Source: Oscheius tipulae
Taxonomy: Eukaryota; Nematoda; Chromadorea; Rhabditida; Rhabditidae
Length of the DNA stretch: 64,000 nt
Reading direction: 5' to 3'
Assembly (NCBI GenBank): GCA_037178975.1
Contig: JASJZH010000001.1
Location: 6,742,501-6,806,500 of the forward strand
Position numbers and translations under genes: made by a program. Below, in pieces: positions 24,652-34,304 of this stretch (positions are counted from its first letter, which is position 1; each line of letters begins with the position of its first letter). The notes under the pieces are model-generated. The model was not told the DNA's origin. It did no database searches and saw nothing but the letters and a program-made list of their open reading frames with translations.

Positions 24652-25638
24652 ACTCACTCCTCCGTTGTCTTCTTCGTGTGCTATCTCCCCTTCAGTTCTT
24701 TGTCTAGTTAGTCTCTCTCCCTAACTGCCCCCGTCGCCTTATAGTCAAGTGCCCAATCCTTTGACTCGTTGTGCCTTACCCCCCTTTCTCTCTCTCTCCC
24801 AACTTCTGGTGCACAGAACAGAGATTACTAATCAATATCGACGTGCTCACAGTAGATTTTCAAGAAGAGTATACTAGCATAATCAACCATATCCCTATAC
24901 CAACCAACCAACTCAAGTCATCATGTTGAACCATTCGTACGGTATTGTATATAGTCGTTTCTCTTCTGTTCCTTTTTTCAAACTTTCCTAAGAAAGATAA
25001 AGATTTCTATCAATTCCACTCGATCTTGTTGACTCTGATATCAGGGCTGGGAGTACTATTTTGGGGAGGTCTGGTGGCTTCTGACAAACATCACTTTTGA
25101 ATTCAGTTGGCAGATGACTGGTGCAAAATAATGTGATGTTTTCAGCTGCTGAACTTGTGAAAAGGATGTGTAACTGAGCAAATAATGAAACTCAGAGACA
25201 TAGACTAGGGGTAAAGTGATACAGTTGACAGAAGACAAAAATGAAGAATGAAGTGACCCTATCAAAACTCATGACAGAATTCGAAAGAGTCAGTCAGAAA
25301 ATCAACTGTGTCTCTTGATTTCCTCGTTTCTCACTTAAGACACAATATAAGACCTGTCCTCCCTCGAGTCCCAAGAAACTCACATCAGACCACTCTTCCC
25401 GCCAGTCTTCCTTATAACCTGCCAGATTATTTGTACGGTCTAGTTATTAGTAAATTCAATTAGCTACGTTACTACCGGGCACTGAGGGGAGACAGCAACA
25501 GACAAAAACTAAACTTGGTTCTGTTATCAGCAAAGTGAGGTATGACTGTTCCCTGTGTACAGACCCTTAATTACGAGCAAAATATTGACAAGGGATGCGT
25601 ATAAAAATGGCTCTCGTTCTGATCCTTTAGCCGTCAAA
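24652..25638. other. 3' UTR of the Quaking-like gene and upstream region of the macin-like gene
   Basis: CT-rich sequence to about 24820, then AT-rich sequence. An ACTAAT element near 24829 matches the core (ACUAAY) recognised by STAR proteins of this type. From about 25330 the sequence is presumably the promoter of the small peptide gene at 25639. No other coding exons seen. Confidence 0.4.
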
Positions 25639-26004
25639 ATGAACAGAACAAGTTTATCATTCCTTTTACTATCTACACTCGTTGCTCTGGCCAACTGTGG
25701 CTGCTACGACAATTGGAGTCGCTGTACTCCGCAAACTGCCGTAAGAGAGAGAATTTCAAATGACGATATAATATTTCTAGTTCTGGACGGGTATTCTCTG
25801 GAAAGACTGTCCAGATTACTGTAGAAGATGCATGAACAAGGACGGGGGAAAGTGTGAGAAGGTCGAGAGCAAAGAATGCTCTGGAGGCTACCAGTGTCGG
25901 TCAGTTCGCTCTAATTCCAAAGATGGTTTTTTAGGTGCTCGGGCGGATACTACAAGTACGATCGCAGCTTGCTTGAAAGTACGACGTGTAAGCTGGGATT
26001 GTGA
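25639..26004 (+). CDS. Macin-family (theromacin-like) secreted antimicrobial peptide precursor
   Basis: Exons 25639-25740, 25781-25899 and 25935-26004 encode about 96 residues. The first 19-20 residues are a clear signal peptide (MNRTSLSFLLLSTLVALANC). The mature part starts GCYDNWSRCTP and continues with GILWKDCPDYCRRC and, near the end, C-x-C and STTCKLGL. The spacing C-x5/6-WSRC, G-x-LW-x-DC-x3-C-x2-C, then G-x-C, C, C-x-C and a final C reproduces the ten-cysteine macin fold known from leech theromacin and Hydra hydramacin: disulfide-stabilised antibacterial peptides that aggregate or permeabilise bacteria. One extra cysteine sits at the signal-peptide junction. Both introns are about 35-40 bp. 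Assignment is by cysteine pattern and the GC[YF]xxWSRCxP start, recalled from the family; strong for the fold, inferred for activity. Confidence 0.82.
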
Positions 26005-26650
26005 TTCACATAAATCTTCTCTCATGATCAAGGGATCGATGAATCTTGAAAGAAAATTGCAAATATTAGCCAACATCCAGTTGCTTACTTAGTTTTCAAA
26101 AAAGTATCTTAGCAATGTTGACAAACGAGATCTCTACTACCAGTCCCTAAGCCGTGCTCTTTCCGCAATTTGAACTGTTTAAGTCTCGTTCGACTTGTCA
26201 ACTGGGATAATATTTGACTATTTAAGGTCGCTCCTGCTGTTTATATTTGTGCCTTTTATAAAAACTGTGAGTAAGTAATATTATGTCCCCTCTCTTTGAT
26301 CACTCGACTCTGGTTCAGAAGACAGTCGTCCAGACTACTTCTCGAATTACGTCCTAAATTATCAATTAACTTGATGGCAAACAAAGGTAGTAGTTAGAGC
26401 AACTTGTCATCTGAGGCGAAAGCATCTCGGAAAGATAAATGGTATGACAAAGGAAATTGAACAGTATAAATTACAATTTTTATAATAAAAGTTAACCAGC
26501 AACTTGTACTGCAAAACGCGGCTCTGTTCTCTTTGAACCAGATTTAGACTGTTGTTCGCAGTCTGCATAGTCAACACTAATTGTGATTCACCAAATATTG
26601 ACCAGTTATGTCTATAAAGCGTTCTCTTTGATGTTTCTTTACCGTTCACA
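26005..26650. other. Intergenic between the two macin-like copies
   Basis: AT-rich, no supported exons. It probably contains the 3' UTR of the intact copy and the decayed promoter of the second copy. Confidence 0.4.
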
Positions 26651-27018
26651 ATCAACAAAACTATTCTAACCCTCGCTTTACTCTCTACTCTAATTGCTCG
26701 GGGCAACTGTGACTGCTACAAGGATTGGAGTCGTTATACTCCACAAACCTCCGTAAGAGGAGATTTTGACATCTATGATTGTACTTCAGTTCTGGACAGG
26801 AATAATTTGGAAAGACTGTCTTCATTACTGTAGGAGGTGTAAGAACAAAGACGGAGGGAAATGTGCGAAAGTCGAGAACAAGTCTTGCTCTGGAGGTTAG
26901 CAGTGTCGGTCAGTTCTCTCTTCAGACCTCCCAATTAACTTATTACAGCTGTTCTGACAAACACTACAGCTATGATCGCAGCTGGCTTGAAGGCATCACC
27001 TGCAAACTTAGACTGTGA
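26651..27018 (+). pseudogene. Decayed tandem copy of the macin-like gene
   Basis: Aligns along its whole length with the gene at 25639-26004, keeping both intron positions. Lesions seen directly: the position matching the start codon is ATC (26651-26653) instead of ATG; the cysteine of the WSRC motif is a tyrosine (DWSRYTP); and an in-frame TAG interrupts the second exon after CSGG, where the intact copy has a tyrosine codon. The third exon is still open (HYSYDRSWLEGITC). The 1-kb spacing and same orientation indicate tandem duplication followed by loss. Confidence 0.8.
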
Positions 27019-27389
27019 TTTTACTAATAAACCTTTTTCCGTCAGAATCTGTTTTGACTGTTGAATGGAAAGGTACCTCTGTTCTCTCTCCTTCCAGCCT
27101 GTATTCTTGCCGAGAAGTTTTTTACATCTCAAATAGATGTTTGATAGCTGCATTGAGACCAAGTAGTTATACACCTCAAACATATTCGTTCCTGTAAGTC
27201 AACTGTCCTACAGTACTTTTTCCAATCAAACAGTACTGATGTTGTTAACTTTCTCGATGTTCTGACTGGCAATGGACTAATCGATCGATTGAAGAGCCGA
27301 TTGAAGACTCCCCTATCGACAATGCCCTGGACAAACACAAGAAGTACTGTTCCATTGCTGAGAAAAGAACACCAATTTTCCTTCTTCAT

Positions 27390-27700
27390 ATGTCACATGA
27401 ACGTCAGGAACGCCTGCCGGTCAGGCTCGACTACTAGAAATGAGCAACACGCTGAAGGAAATTCGATGGGATATTATATGTCTTTCGGAAACAAGGATAC
27501 AAGGATCCGGATGTCTGTTTCTACCCTAATATGCTACTATTCCATAGCGGCTACAACAATATTAGTCAACGCGGAGCCTCGGAAAGAACTGTCAAAGGAA
27601 GCCGTGTTCCGGCCGATCTCACCCCGACAGCTCAATCAAAACGTCTTTATCTGGTCCTGTCATACGCGCCTACCTCCCCAGCCTGTACGCTCTTCTTGAC
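27390..27700 (+). mobile_element. Remnant of a non-LTR retrotransposon endonuclease domain
   Basis: From about 27424 the frame reads LLEMSNTLKEIRWDIICLSE followed by TR, the typical N-terminal block of the APE-type endonuclease of RTE-like and CR1-like elements (IKWDIIGLSETR). It then shifts frame into NMLLFHSGYNNISQRGASER and LYLVLSYAPTSPA, matching the F-x-G and Y-x-P parts of the same domain. At least one frameshift is needed and no reverse transcriptase follows, so this is a dead fragment. Confidence 0.6.
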
Positions 27701-27862
27701 TTATAAGTGTCACAATGATGCCTTTTATATGGGGTGGCAGAGATTTCTTGAGCGGAGAGTCAGAGAACTCTTGTACTTCACTTGGAACTTCTAGCACTAT
27801 TCGGGGGATCTCTATAAAATGTTCTGACGGTAAGAAATCAAATTCGTTTGATAGTAATATTA

Positions 27863-28060
27863 TACAGGAAGTCGCAAGCGTGGCATGGAGTTCTTCTCTT
27901 CGTCCCTTCGAGAACGGGTAAATCCTACACAGCAAAGGCTGTGGCGACGGAGGCCGACAATTCGACCTTTTTCTCCGTCGGATCTGATGTCCAAACCTGG
28001 GAGAGTCGAAACAGAAACTCTCAAAGCAGTGAGAACATTTTTCTATGCTATCCTTCTTCC
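27863..28060 (+). pseudogene. Fragment of a VPS4-like AAA ATPase gene
   Basis: One frame reads [20 protein letters not shown] followed by [11 protein letters not shown]. This matches the Walker A region of ESCRT disassembly ATPase VPS4 ([28 protein letters not shown]). The upstream TGSRKRG resembles VPS4 'TGKRKPWRG' but in another frame, and downstream the homologous sequence ([18 protein letters not shown]) is in a third frame. The Walker A glycines are mutated (GPPGTGKS to VPSRTGKS). Hence a frameshifted, non-functional fragment with no intron in the visible part, in a transposon-rich stretch. Confidence 0.65.
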
Positions 28061-28112
28061 ACCTTTCCTCTTTCCTTTTACAGTCTTTACGAAGTTTTGT
28101 TTTTCCCATAGA
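28017..28112. repeat. Repeat unit shared with 29967-30063
   Basis: CTCAAAGCAGTGAGAACATT through TACGAAGTTTTGTTTTTCCC matches the second copy at roughly 85 percent. This covers the 3' end of the VPS4 fragment, so the fragment was duplicated or captured by an element. Confidence 0.65.
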
Positions 28113-28164
28113 CATTTCCTATAGATTAAAAAAAAGAGTGCCGGGGCGGTTTTCACCTCTTATC

Positions 28165-28240
28165 AGCTCCCGTTTTGGAAGGCGTTAAAGGGCTCATATA
28201 AAAGCCGCTAAGGCTCATATAAAAGAGCCACAAGCATGAA
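28165..28240. repeat. Short tandem repeat, GCTCATATAAAAG units
   Basis: Two close copies of GGCTCATATAAAAG (28190-28225), separated by CCGCTAA, with GGCGTTAAAG-like flanks; an imperfect local duplication. Confidence 0.45.
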
Positions 28241-28319
28241 CTTCTTTTCAAAATTTTGACGTAGAGTCGTACTTCTATCATTTTGAACTAGTCTCATCTA
28301 TCTAAAAAAAAAAGTTTAC

Positions 28320-28435
28320 TGTACCTACCAGCTGTCGACGGCAGCTTTGCAGTCCTTTAGTCTTGGCTTAGAATTGATATCCGCTTCCCTAGTAACAGAA
28401 GCTGCCCCACAGTTGACTTGTCCCCTTGTCTCTTA
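28320..28435. repeat. Second copy of the dispersed repeat seen in the Acinus intron
   Basis: Matches 3765-3895 in the same orientation, for example CCCCACAGTTGACTTGTCCC in both. It sits among mobile-element debris, which supports a transposable origin. Confidence 0.7.
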
Positions 28436-28502
28436 TCATTCAACTCTACAAGAGTCACCTAGTAAAAGTACTGGAAAGATAACACCTAGTCCAATAGGGT
28501 CG

Positions 28503-28612
28503 TTTTTCGGGCTGATCCAAGTACTATGATTTGAAGTTTACGAGTAATTTCCGACAACCAATCTCTACCCACCTCGACGGCGCCCCAGTCTCTAATACCT
28601 GATTTGAGACAG
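28503..28612. repeat. Repeat block also present, interrupted, at 30727-31508
   Basis: TTTTTCGGGCTGATCCAAGT here continues directly into GATTTGAAGTTTACGAGTAA and CCAATCTCTACCCACCTCGA. At 30727 the same left part is followed by about 670 bp of other sequence before the right part resumes at about 31425. This copy therefore represents the empty site. Confidence 0.7.
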
Positions 28613-29112
28613 CTAAGGCCAGCGTTTTATTAAACAAGTCTCCCATTAGGGCTCATGGCAGGTACATGCTGTTCCAGTCGAGCTACCCTGACAGGAGCAG
28701 CGTTCACAGATCGTTTCTGGAAATTAACCTATGAAACCCTTCCATTCGGAGGTTTTATGCGACCGTAGTCTGCTATTTGTTGGCGACAGCCAGTCTGCGA
28801 ACGAGGGGGGCGTTTCCGATGAGGAAATATGTTTACGATTGCTGAGAGTTCTATAGGAAAACGTCTGAAGGTCAGTTCACAAATCGCTTAATTGGAAACA
28901 GGCGAAAACTTTCCCATTGGGTTGATAAATAAGTCTTTTCGCTTTTTGTAAAAATGGCCTTTGCTTTGTTTACGACAACGGCCGAGCTATTGGTTACAGC
29001 ACCTCGTGTTGCTCACTCGGTCCTCTACCACCACCATGTAAGACACCACTTCACTTCTTCTTATTCTCTGTTCTCTTTGATTCGGACCATTGATAACCTG
29101 CCATCCTGCTAT

Positions 29113-29600
29113 CTGCGACATGTCACATTAAATGAGTTCCTCAAAGGTACGAATGGAGCCCAAACGGCGGCTGATATCAACGATGTTTATGGCCAAGCGA
29201 CGACGTCTACGAGGGTATGCCAGTTGTGGTTCCATCGCTTTCGGTCTGGGGACAAAAGCGTCAAAGATGAGCCAAGGTCAGGCCGAGCAACATGTTTCGA
29301 TGAATCGAAGCTACTGCAGCTCGTGAACGAGAACAATCGGTAGACTGCCCGTGAACTAGCAGAGGCATTGTCTGTCAGTCATGTCGCTATGAAACATCAT
29401 TTGAAGTAATTAAGACTTACGATCCTCCATCCTCCATCCTCCTTACAGCCCGGACCTTGCCCCTTCCGACAGTTATCTGTTCCGGACTCTCAACAACGAG
29501 ATTGGAAGACAACAGTTCGATTCCGACGACGCACTCAAAACCTGGTTCAGTAAATTTTTGCATTTGAAAAGCGAAAAGACTTGTTTTCAACCCAATATAA
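29113..29600 (+). mobile_element. Internally deleted mariner-family transposase
   Basis: The frame from 29113 reads LRHVTLNEFLKGTNGAQTAA, then WFHRFRSGDKSVKDEPRSGR, then ARELAEALSVSHVAMKHHLK: the two helix-turn-helix motifs of a mariner transposase. An in-frame TAG stops it at 29341. Shortly after, at about 29446, the frame YSPDLAPSDSYLFRTLNNEI follows; this is the block holding the third catalytic Asp of mariner DD34D enzymes. The two segments are only about 40 bp apart, so the first two catalytic aspartates and roughly 150 codons are missing. Dead element; terminal repeats not found. Confidence 0.82.
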
Positions 29601-29966
29601 GCGTGGTCACTCTCTCGTCTGGTAAGAGGACAGCAGTACACTCGATCTCTTGACTTCCCAGAGAACGAAAGATTTATTAGAGGAGTCGACGTCTAGATCT
29701 GATGCTGATCTTCCTCCTAAAGTGCTCTTGTTAATTGAAAGACTGAACGAACCGGTGGAGGTACGACCTGCATTGGATGGTTTCCAGCTGCCTGAAGCAG
29801 TTCCGAAGGGCTGACGGTGTCGGGTACAGGAACCTCTTGATCCTCCTGTCGATCCTGTTGACCCTCGTGTTGTATCATTGGGACTACTGCAACGCCCTCT
29901 TCTATAAATGGTCTCTGTGTGGTTTGGTCGGCTCTGTGTGTCTGCAGCTATCAGACTACATCAAAA

Positions 29967-30063
29967 ACATGGTCTTCTCAAAGCAGTGATAACGTTTTCC
30001 TAAGCTAGTCTTCTCCTCCTTTTCTCTTTCCTACGGTTTTTACGAAGTTTTGTTTTTCCCATA
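29967..30063. repeat. Second copy of the repeat at 28017-28112
   Basis: Contains CTCAAAGCAGTGATAACGTT and TACGAAGTTTTGTTTTTCCC in the same orientation as the first copy. Confidence 0.65.
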
Positions 30064-30105
30064 TACTATAAGCTTACCTCTAGGCTCATCGTCATCGATC
30101 AAAAC

Positions 30106-30270
30106 TGGAGGTTCTGCATGGCACATTGCCACCGTTGTTCGAAGCAGGAATGTGATTAACAACTACGTAAATACTCCCGGAGCCTATGGAACTGCTCTAA
30201 ACACTGGACGACCCAGAAGATTGTCGGTGCGAAACGACAGACGAATCGCCAGACATGCAAGAATAGCAGT
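30106..30270 (+). mobile_element. Fragment of a Tc1-type transposase DNA-binding domain
   Basis: The frame SAWHIATVVRSRNVINNYVN, then ALNTGRPRRLSVRNDRRIAR, matches the paired-like helix-turn-helix and the GRPR/AT-hook-like linker typical of Tc1 transposases (IAKVVGRS..VI.NY, then GRPRKLS.RD.R.I.R). Only about 55 codons are present, with no catalytic domain following. Confidence 0.65.
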
Positions 30271-30753
30271 CACCATTTGCTTTATATGGTGGAAACCTCA
30301 AGTTTAGAAAGGGCTGGCCCATTGCTGATAAGGACCAAGATCACGAAAGAGGCCCCCGCTTCCTGTCAAAATGAATGACACGAAGTGGCAGCACTGAGCC
30401 CAGTTTCCAGGCAGACAGAATGGGCTTACAGTTACGCATTTTGAAGTACTTTGGAATAAAACGGGCTGCAACATTCTAATCCATCGGGTCGAGGTTCTTG
30501 ACGCAGAGATTCCTACTTTCGAGGAACGATTAGCGATCTGAAGGGTTCGATTCGGGACTCTGGTTTTTAAAAGAAGTCTATCTCTCTTACTAACTATTAA
30601 TTATATTGCAAAGGAAATCATGGCAGCGAGGCCGATTGGTGCGCGCAGCGCCCTCGCAAGAAATTAGCCGTGGGTTCGGTTCCATATTTTATTTTCCAGT
30701 TTGGTTTTTTGTCTTTGTCTTGTCTTCTTTTTTTCGGGCTGATCCAAGCACTA
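30271..30753. other. Non-coding interval
   Basis: No supported exons; repeat-derived at its right end (30727-30753, shared with 28503-28527). Confidence 0.35.
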
Positions 30754-31217
30754 TAGTCTATTTCCAACGTCCAGCGGCACCTGAATTTGAACGCTGACGG
30801 CACAGTATTTGCGCGCGAACAAAAAATTCCAAAACTTTCAATTTTCTTCATTTTCCGCATACTTTTTACAAATTCTGACTGTGTAACCGAATTCTAAACA
30901 TACATAAACCTACTTGACAACAAATTTAGGGGAAATATCTAAGAAAAGCGTTGAAAATGGCCAAAATATGTGAGCAGAGCCCCATTTTCGGCTTCCACGC
31001 TTGTTTTAGGCGTTTTTCTGGCAGATTTTTCTACAAAATGTGTCAAGTAGATATTCTTAGGCCCCGAATCCAATGCCAATGTTAAAACAACAAAAAATGG
31101 CTGTAAACACTCAAAAATAGCGAATCTGAGCCCAGGCTACTGTAATTTCCTCGCAAGACCTTTCGCTTTCTACCTTTAAAGAATTCGTAAGTGCCGCTGG
31201 AGGTTGGAAATAGACTA
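30754..31217. mobile_element. 464-bp MITE with ~27-bp terminal inverted repeats and TA flanks
   Basis: TAGTCTATTTCCAACGTCCA (from 30754, continuing GCGGCAC) is the reverse complement, with one mismatch, of the sequence ending at 31217. The dinucleotide TA flanks both ends, the usual target of Tc1/mariner-superfamily elements. There is no coding capacity. Internal sequence is AT-rich with two copies of a GAGCCC motif. Comparison with 28503-28612 shows the flanking DNA once lacked this block. Confidence 0.8.
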
Positions 31218-31419
31218 TATCTGTCTTTACAATATTTTGAATCTTTGTAGAACAGATCAAAATCTACAACTTCCCAACAAAAACCAGGGAGGATTCTTCT
31301 TCAATAGCAGTCAGTCGTTAAACATCTTTAGTGGCTGGATCTGTAGTACTTCCAGAGGATTTGTTGTCGCCCATTATGCTCTGAAAAAAGGAGGCAAGAT
31401 GTATTATAGGCCTTTTATT

Positions 31420-31508
31420 TGCCATTTGATTTGAAATTTACGAGTAATTTTCCGACAACCAATCTCTACCCACCTCGACTGCGCCCCAGTCTCTAATACC
31501 TGATTTGA
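31420..31508. repeat. Right half of the repeat block interrupted at 30753
   Basis: TTTGATTTGAAATTTACGAG through CCTGATTTGAG matches 28528-28612 closely. Confidence 0.7.
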
Positions 31509-32683
31509 GTCTCTCTGAAGAGAGCACGCGAATCCCGAATCGGCAACACAGGCTAAAAACTGGAGATTTCGAATCTGAGTTGCTCGGGACTACCTCAGGT
31601 TCTAGTGAAGATGAGAGAGAAAGACAACCAAAAAAGTGCAAAAGTGTGTCGCGTTTTTTTTTTTGGTGAAAGAAGGAATTTATGAGCGAGGCAACTAAAA
31701 TACACTGCGACAGTAGAGCCAACTTTGTGAAACGTAGAAATACCTGACCTCAATTTCTTGGAGACGACCAGCGCAATCGGGCAGCGAGCTATGGTTTCAC
31801 GGCGTGATACGCCTATGCAAAAGGCGTCGCCAATTTTTCTCGCGCCATATTCCTATTTTAAGGGCGGGAATTCAAAATTAGTTCTCTATCCGCTTTTTAG
31901 ATTAATGAAGGGTACACGGTATTCCTTGCCAAAATCGGTTTAAACGAGATTTTCTGGCGTCTAGAATTCCTTTCAAATAGAGTTAATTTTTCGCTCTTTT
32001 TGGTTTTCAGTCTAGCAGCTTGTTTTCGGGTTCTCTTCCGTTCCTTTTATTTCTGAAGCGTGTCTACTAGCAGCCTTTACCGGAAGCAAACGAAAAACTC
32101 CGCAAAACAGAGAATGAAGGCTGTACATTGATAAAAAGGAATCTCAAAAAATTGTTAAATTTGAATTCCCGCCCTCCCAGGGGTCCTGCCACGTAAGCAT
32201 TTCGGGACACTGTAGTCCTTCTTTTTTTTAACAAACCATATCCAATGGCGTTCAGTTGGGGTCTCAAAGTTAACAAAACTTGAGATCTATCAAGTCGAAT
32301 TCGCTTTCGACGCGTTTCGACAAGTCGAGGGCAACAAGACTACAATTATAGTTTGCTTCTAACTCAAGTAGTTTTTTACCCTCTTTTCTCTTCTAATAGC
32401 AATAAAATTTGTCATTTGGCGTAACGCGACTTTCAGGTCCTTTTCTCCTCCATCAGCTGAAAAGCCTCCGGCGTCGTGTCTATCGATCCCTCTGCTTCTC
32501 TAAACACATGAGGCTCACGATGGGTTTTCTCTCGCGTTTTTGGAATGTCTTCTGTCCGTCTTTGACCAATTCCTCGTTTCTCCAATTTGATTATGTTGAC
32601 TCTCGCTATAAAACTTCAATTTCTCAGTGCTTTTCCTCAATTAATGCTTTTCTCAATCCACTTCAATTCATCAAAAAATTTAG
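31509..32683. other. Interval of repeat-like DNA before the LDLa gene
   Basis: Contains GGGCGGGAATTCAAA (about 31862) and its inverse TTTGAATTCCCGCCC (about 32160-32175), suggesting a 300-bp element with short inverted ends, though no clear target duplication was seen. From about 32400 the sequence may hold 5' exons, including a possible signal-peptide exon, of the next gene. Confidence 0.35.
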
Positions 32684-33574
32684 ATGCCTGTCGGAGGAAG
32701 ACAGTCGAATCTCGACCAGAGGCAGGAACCGCAGTGTCCGAGTGAGTTACCTTAAACAATTTTGTCTTTCGCTCTAGTCCTTTTGTAACGAAAATTGATT
32801 TCTGATAAACAGGTGGTAGTTGAATTGATCACTCAAATATCTTCAGCAGGCTGCAATCTGTCACTCGAAGACCAAATGAACAATTTCAGACGAATGGCAG
32901 TGGCCTTGCCGAAATGGTGAAGGATGTATCCCACGCTACGACATCTGCGATGGAACACAACAATGCTCGGATGGCTCAGATGAATGGAATTGTGGACAGT
33001 GGGGAAGGTAAGACAGTTCTGAAATGATGCACGAGCCACCTTTATGTGCTAACTGATAAGAAACTGCCATAAGCCTCACTCTCGCCTTGAAAATGTCCAA
33101 CGACAATTTCAGCAATCTAGAGGTTCAAATACTGCAGCTAGAAGAGAAAGAGTGATCGTTTGAATATTCACAAAGAGAATTAGTATCTTTTAGAATGAAT
33201 AACGGTGGATATCGCCCCGATGCAATCGTAACACCTGCAAAAGTTGTTCCGACGACTGCAACAACGACCACCACAGAAGCACCAGAATGTGAGTTCAAAA
33301 TACCGACTTTTGACATGTATTCCTATTATTCAGCGGGCTATGTAGTCTTGACAACTAGCCAAATCTACCTAACACTTTTTGTCTTTGTTCTTCTCGGCTT
33401 GACGATAGTCTGGGTAATTCGCCGACGAGCTCGTCAACGCGCTTTGATGAGGAACCGTCGAGGAAACATCCTTTCCGTAAGTACTGTTGAAATAAAGAAG
33501 ATAGTCTATTTCAGAAGTTTCAAGCAGCAGATTCAGATGAAGACGATATTTTGATCAGCTCTATGTACTCATAG
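32684..33574 (+). CDS. Single-pass membrane protein with one LDL-receptor class A domain
   Basis: Exons 32684-32741, 32890-33007, about 33194-33478 and a last exon ending at 33574 join in phase. The first two build a complete six-cysteine LDLa module: QCP, WPCRNGEGCIPRYDICDG, QQCSDGSDEWNC, with the calcium-binding D..SDE motif. A Thr-rich stalk follows (TTATTTTTEAPECEF), then one membrane helix (YLTLFVFVLLGLTIVWVI), a basic stop-transfer RRRARQRALMRNRRG, and an acidic cytoplasmic tail (DSDEDDILISSMYS). The visible N-terminus lacks a signal peptide and an acceptor precedes ATG 32684, so a 5' exon is probably missing. A small optional exon at about 33112-33155 would end the protein early. The stop is 63 bp from that of the convergent glutaredoxin gene. 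Confidence 0.75.
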
Positions 33575-33637
33575 ACGGGTAAACACCCAATGGAAAAATG
33601 AATAAAAAGTTTACTTCGCCTTAAAACATGTTGTTAC

Positions 33638-34040
33638 TTATACAGCTCCAGCTTCACGGAGCAGTTGAAGAAGACGGCCATTCTTGGCAGCGGCAGCAGT
33701 GTCATCTCCACCTCCGAAGAATTTCTGGTTGATGAAGACGCGGGGGACCGAACGGGCTCCGGTCAGCTGCTAAAATAGACCTCTACTGAGAAATTAGTAA
33801 AGAATGTACCTGAAGATAGTCCTGAATGGCGGAACAGTCCTGGCGGTCGTCGATTTCGACCCATTTCATGGCATCCGGCTTCAGGGGCTGGGCATCCAAG
33901 GCAGAACGAGCCTGAAAAATTTGTATACTATATAAAAGCAGCAAAAATACCTTGTGGCAGTAGGGACAGTGGCTTTTGGAGAAGACTACTACCTTATGCG
34001 ATTGAAGAAGGCCCTCGACAAATTGTTTGGCTGCTGCCAT
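33638..34040 (-). CDS. Dithiol (CPYC) glutaredoxin
   Basis: Three exons (34040-33951 region, 33911-33810 region, 33771-33638), both introns about 40 bp. The product is about 105 residues, the usual length of a class I glutaredoxin. The active site is KSHCPYCHK near residue 27. Other family marks are the cis-proline TGARSVPRVFINQKFFGGGD, with the glutathione-binding TVP-like loop as SVP, and GGGDD. It reduces glutathione-mixed disulfides using glutathione. No targeting signal is visible (MAAAKQFVEGLLQSHK), so cytosolic location is likely. Confidence 0.95.
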
Positions 34041-34304
34041 CTAAATTCTTTGTGTTAATATTTTGATAGGGGAAAGAATTCTAGCGACGCTAACAATATA
34101 AACAAAAAGGGCGAAATCACCTCTTCAGGCGAACAAGAAGCGCGGTTTCCCATCTTTTTGCGTGCTAAAACTGGAAAGAGGAACAAGGCAATTTAAAAGA
34201 GATAAGCAGTGAAAAAACACCGTGGATAGAAATATACAACGCATATGGCAATATCTTCATTTTAACCCGTAGTAAAACTTAAAATTAGTATAAAATGAAA
34301 AAGT

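Noticed and set aside
27715..27921. Open frame starting MMPFIWGGRDFLSGESENS
   Set aside because: Joins unrelated repeat sequence to the VPS4 fragment in the wrong frame; no independent support.
30480..30560. tRNA-like GGTTCGATTC box
   Set aside because: No A box or cloverleaf could be formed around it.
32409..32777. 123-codon plus-strand frame before the LDLa gene
   Set aside because: Overlaps the well-supported first LDLa exon in another frame and lacks protein-like features. A short signal-peptide exon inside this stretch is still possible.
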